NCBI GenBank assembly: GCA_937942435.1
Contig: CALDEM010000001.1
Coordinates: 1-64,000 of the forward strand
Source: an uncultured Saprospiraceae bacterium
GTDB taxonomy: Bacteria; Bacteroidota; Bacteroidia; Chitinophagales; Saprospiraceae
DNA: 64,000 nucleotides
Direction: 5' to 3'
The first letter of the stretch is position 1. Every line of letters begins with the position of its first letter. Position numbers and translations under genes: made by a program. Positions 61,556 through 64,000 of the stretch are shown in pieces. The notes below the pieces were generated by a model. The model was not told the DNA's origin and did not search any database. It was given only the letters and a program-made list of their open reading frames with translations.

Positions 61556-63460
61556 ATGACGACACCACTTATAGACCGAGAGATCTTCTTCGGAAATCCT
61601 ACTATTATGGGCGCTCAAGTAAGCCCAGATGGAAGATATATCTCTTTTATAAAGCCTTACGATGGCATGCTCAACATATGGGTAAAAGAAAAGGAAGCAT
61701 CATTTGAAAGCGCCTCACCTATCACCAATGACCAGGCCCGACCTATCACTTCATATTTCTGGAGTAGGGATAGTAAGTATATACTCTATGTCCAAGACAA
61801 AGGTGGTGATGAGAACTATCACCTCTATTCTGTGGATCCAAGTAAAGCGACAGCTGGCATCCCTGAAGCAACAGACCTAACTGACTATGGGAGTATCCGC
61901 GCTATGATCATGGCACTCCCTAAGACGGACAGCAACATTATCTATGTAGGTATCAATGATAGAGATCCGGCATGGCATGATCTCTACAAAGTGGATATAT
62001 CATCCGGGTCGAGAGAGATCATCATTGAAAACAAAGAATCATTTAACGCCTTTTACTTTGATCTTAATTATCAATTAAGGCTTGCCAGCAAATCAACGGC
62101 AGATGCAGGTATGGAAGTACTCCGATCAACTGAACAAGGTTGGCAGACTGTTATCACCAGTACTGGTGATGAGGATATTTCAATTTTAAAATTTAAAAAC
62201 AAGAACCAAGTCTATGTCAATACTAATATTGGAGATGAAGACTTATCGTTCTTAGGGCTACTTGACATAACAACTGGTGATATAGCAAAATTAGAAAGCG
62301 ATCCTGGCGGCAAGGTAGATCTTGGTGGCGCGATGTTTTCAAGTAAAAGTGACGCACTGATCGGTACCGTCTATACTTTTGAGAAGTCAATTGTTAATTG
62401 GAAAGATACTTCATTTGAAGCGGATTATAAATTCTTACGCGATCACTTTAATCAAGCGGAAGTAACCTTTGCATCTGGGACTAAAGATGAGCAACTCTGG
62501 ATCATCGGAGTTAACTCAGATGTCGATCCGGGATCTACATACCTATTTGATCGCAGTGATAAGAAGATAGAGTTCTTATATACACCTAGACCAGAAGTAC
62601 CTAGAGAACATCTGTGTGAGATGACGCCGATCAGTTATAAGAGCACTGATGATATCACTATCCACGGCTATCTCACAACTCCCAAAGTAACTGAGGGACA
62701 ACTTGTGCCAGGCATCATTATGCCGCATGGTGGTCCCTGGGTAAGAGACAACTGGGGCTATCAATCTTACACTCAGTTCTTAGCTAACAGAGGGTACGCT
62801 GTCCTACAAGTAAACTATAGAGGGTCTACTGGTTATGGCAAGTACTTCCTCAATGCTGGAGACAGAGAATGGGGCAAAAGGATGCAAGATGACCTTACTC
62901 ATGGTGTACAATTTCTAATCGACCAAAAGATCTGTGATGCTAAGAGCATCGGTATACTTGGTGGAAGTTACGGAGGTTATGCTACACTGGCTGGACTTAC
63001 ATTTACGCCTGACTTGTATGCATGTGGTGTTTCAATTGTAGGGCCTTCTAATCTGTTTACACTTTTAGAAAGCATACCGGCATATTGGGAATCAGCGCGA
63101 GCGATGTTTCATAAGCGCATGGGAGATCCTACGACCGAAGAAGGAAAAGAACACTTGAGAGCCATCTCTCCATTTTTTCATGCTGACAATATAAAAGCAC
63201 CACTGCTTGTTGGACAAGGTGATAATGATCCAAGGGTAAAAACTGCTGAATCTGATCAGATCGTCAGCGCCATGAAAAAGCATGATCTGGCTGTAGAATA
63301 TCTCAACTTCCCAGATGAAGGTCATGGCTTTGCTAACCCACAGAATAGTATGGCATTCATCTCTGTGATGGAGCGCTTTTTAGCAAAGCATCTCAAAGGT
63401 AGATACCAAGAAGAGATACCATCAGCACTTCAAACAATCGTAGACAAAGTGACCGTATAA
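61556..63460 (+). CDS. S9 family (prolyl oligopeptidase-type) peptidase
   Basis: 634 aa. N-terminal beta-propeller (about 15-370: Q-V-S-P-D-G-R-Y-I-S-F; Y-F-W-S-R-D-S-K-Y-I-L-Y-V-Q-D) and C-terminal alpha/beta hydrolase domain. Triad: Ser471 (G-G-S-Y-G-G), Asp558 (G-D-N-D-P-R-V) and His590 (E-G-H-G-F). P-H-G-G-P-W-V-R-D (about 388-396) is the oxyanion region. It resembles acyl-aminoacyl or dipeptidyl peptidases. It has no signal peptide, so it is predicted to be cytoplasmic, processing short imported peptides. A good terminator follows. Confidence 0.93.
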   Translation: MTTPLIDREIFFGNPTIMGAQVSPDGRYISFIKPYDGMLNIWVKEKEASFESASPITNDQARPITSYFWSRDSKYILYVQDKGGDENYHLYSVDPSKATAGIPEATDLTDYGSIRAMIMALPKTDSNIIYVGINDRDPAWHDLYKVDISSGSREIIIENKESFNAFYFDLNYQLRLASKSTADAGMEVLRSTEQGWQTVITSTGDEDISILKFKNKNQVYVNTNIGDEDLSFLGLLDITTGDIAKLESDPGGKVDLGGAMFSSKSDALIGTVYTFEKSIVNWKDTSFEADYKFLRDHFNQAEVTFASGTKDEQLWIIGVNSDVDPGSTYLFDRSDKKIEFLYTPRPEVPREHLCEMTPISYKSTDDITIHGYLTTPKVTEGQLVPGIIMPHGGPWVRDNWGYQSYTQFLANRGYAVLQVNYRGSTGYGKYFLNAGDREWGKRMQDDLTHGVQFLIDQKICDAKSIGILGGSYGGYATLAGLTFTPDLYACGVSIVGPSNLFTLLESIPAYWESARAMFHKRMGDPTTEEGKEHLRAISPFFHADNIKAPLLVGQGDNDPRVKTAESDQIVSAMKKHDLAVEYLNFPDEGHGFANPQNSMAFISVMERFLAKHLKGRYQEEIPSALQTIVDKVTV

Positions 63461-63504
63461 CACTGACTATCAGTCACTTACTTTCTTATCCATATAACTT
63501 AACA

Positions 63505-63541
63505 GTCCCTTAAGACACACTATGTTTTAAGGGACGTTTTG
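63505..63541 (+). terminator. Rho-independent terminator after the S9 peptidase
   Basis: GTCCCTTAA (63505-63513), 13-nt loop, TTAAGGGAC (63527-63535), then GTTTTG. The 9-bp perfect stem begins 45 bp after the stop at 63460. Confidence 0.85.
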
Positions 63542-63562
63542 TAGATATTAAAACGAAGGAAT

Positions 63563-64000
63563 ATGGACTCATCAACAAAACGAATCAAGTCATCTCGGAA
63601 GCGTAAGAACATATTGAAGGTGACAGAGTTTCGTGTGATCGCCTATCTATGTCGCATCATGCCTTCATGGGTCAATCCTGATATGCTCACTACCACAGGT
63701 ATTTTAGGCAGTGTGATCATCGCTATCGGTATGGTACTCGGTGTTAACAATCCTTATTGGCTGATACTATCTGTAATCGGATTTGTCATACAATGGTTTG
63801 GAGACAGCTTAGATGGGCGCCTGGCCTACTATCGCAACATACCTCGCAAGTGGTATGGTTGGGCATTAGATATCAATGCAGATTGGATATCAGCAAGCAT
63901 CATTGGTTTGGGTTTCTATTTCTATTTTCCAAATTGGAAAGTGGTTGCTTTCCTTTTTGTAGTCGCATATGGTGGCTCTATGATCTTAGCGTTGATGCGA
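63563..64000 (+). CDS. CDP-alcohol phosphatidyltransferase family protein, 3' end outside the window
   Basis: 146 codons from the ATG at 63563 to the window end. A basic N-terminus is followed by membrane segments. The catalytic motif D-x-x-D-G is Asp81-Ser-Leu-Asp84-Gly85, then Gly99-x3-Asp103-x3-Asp107, matching the CDP-alcohol phosphotransferase signature. After D-G-x-x-A the usual Arg is Tyr89. The family makes phospholipids by joining a CDP-alcohol to a second alcohol; the product cannot be told from this fragment. Confidence 0.88.
   Translation, partial: MDSSTKRIKSSRKRKNILKVTEFRVIAYLCRIMPSWVNPDMLTTTGILGSVIIAIGMVLGVNNPYWLILSVIGFVIQWFGDSLDGRLAYYRNIPRKWYGWALDINADWISASIIGLGFYFYFPNWKVVAFLFVVAYGGSMILALMR

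Larger units (their letters stand above)
8612..62297. repeat. Dispersed nonamer AATTAGAAA (at least 22 copies)
   Basis: Plus-strand copies start at 8612, 13614, 16401, 19173, 27208, 27843, 28347, 29081, 31892, 34353, 35889, 39968, 41596, 50157, 52275 and 62289. Minus-strand copies (TTTCTAATT) start at 10356, 19159, 30369, 45038, 51963 and 52714. About 13 more sites match the inner eight bases, including 125, 609 and 1095 in the DUF11 repeats. They fall in several reading frames, on both coding and non-coding strands, and between genes. The span given covers first to last copy; the word is not contiguous. Confidence 0.8.

Noticed and set aside
1-64000. CRISPR array, phage or insertion sequence
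   Set aside because: No regularly spaced short repeats, no transposase or integrase, and no phage structural genes were seen; the only tandem arrays are the DUF11 units and the 16-bp array.

Overview
This window is A+T-rich chromosomal DNA from a Bacteroidota bacterium, most likely of the Saprospiria type (lineage inferred, not proven). The evidence is two kinds of type IX secretion (T9SS) C-terminal sorting domains (10405-11406, 50990-52369), Bacteroidota-type promoters with a TAnnTTTG -7 box (before tRNA-Glu and menB), many lipoproteins, and families typical of the phylum (DUF5686, DUF5916, DUF3857 transglutaminase-like proteins, DUF2062, DUF502). I see no rRNA, prophage, insertion sequence, CRISPR array or complete mobile element. 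The layout is ordinary chromosome with short operons, plus three decayed genes clustered at 53.4-58.5 kb.

Region by region. 1-7.5 kb: the N-terminal ~1,900 codons of a giant surface protein (DUF4347-like start, two propeller-like modules, Ig-like modules, 162-aa DUF11 repeats, 3' end outside the window), a small secreted protein with an IPTL-CTERM-like tail, and tRNA-Glu. 7.5-12.5 kb: an SDR reductase, menB (menaquinone synthesis), a DUF2062 membrane protein, a LamG/T9SS protein and an enoyl-CoA hydratase. 13-17 kb: a GH113-like glycosidase, a DUF547/beta-barrel fusion and a one-POTRA Omp85 protein on one strand. 17-26 kb: a PnuC-like transporter, a formylglycine-generating enzyme with both catalytic cysteines, a DUF5686 protein, and two DUF3857/transglutaminase proteins, one with an intact triad and one without. 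25.8-34 kb: cutC, two membrane or catabolic enzymes (Tet-type MFS, DDAH-family hydrolase), a Tat-type sugar isomerase-like protein, a CBS protein, a D-aminoacylase-like lipoprotein, a class II aldolase and a 2-hydroxyacid dehydrogenase. 34-40 kb: an M1 aminopeptidase lipoprotein and a 1,103-aa sortilin/BNR propeller protein. 40-46.6 kb: a sulfatase with a lipocalin-like partner, a DinB-like lipoprotein, a molybdate transport operon without modA, and a hydroxyacid-oxoacid transhydrogenase.

46.7-57.6 kb: a membrane-anchored LytTR regulator with a membrane-protein partner, a DarB-like ketosynthase III, a gluzincin-type lipoprotein, a type B T9SS cargo, DUF502 and DoxX-like membrane proteins, a DUF2306 pseudogene, a DUF5916 outer-membrane protein and a PLP-dependent decarboxylase. 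57.6-58.6 kb: a small lipoprotein gene broken by a stop, and a frameshifted HigA-family antitoxin remnant. 58.6-64 kb: a lipoprotein, a YbjJ-like MFS protein, another lipoprotein, an S9 peptidase and the start of a CDP-alcohol phosphatidyltransferase.

The genes suggest a heterotrophic, surface-active organism living on proteins, D-amino-acid derivatives and sulfated or mannan-type polysaccharides, using menaquinone and molybdoenzymes. The most unusual signal is not a gene. The nonamer AATTAGAAA occurs at least 22 times on the two strands, in several reading frames and between genes, and once as an inverted pair forming a hairpin between convergent genes. That pattern resembles DNA uptake sequences or another genome-wide signal word.
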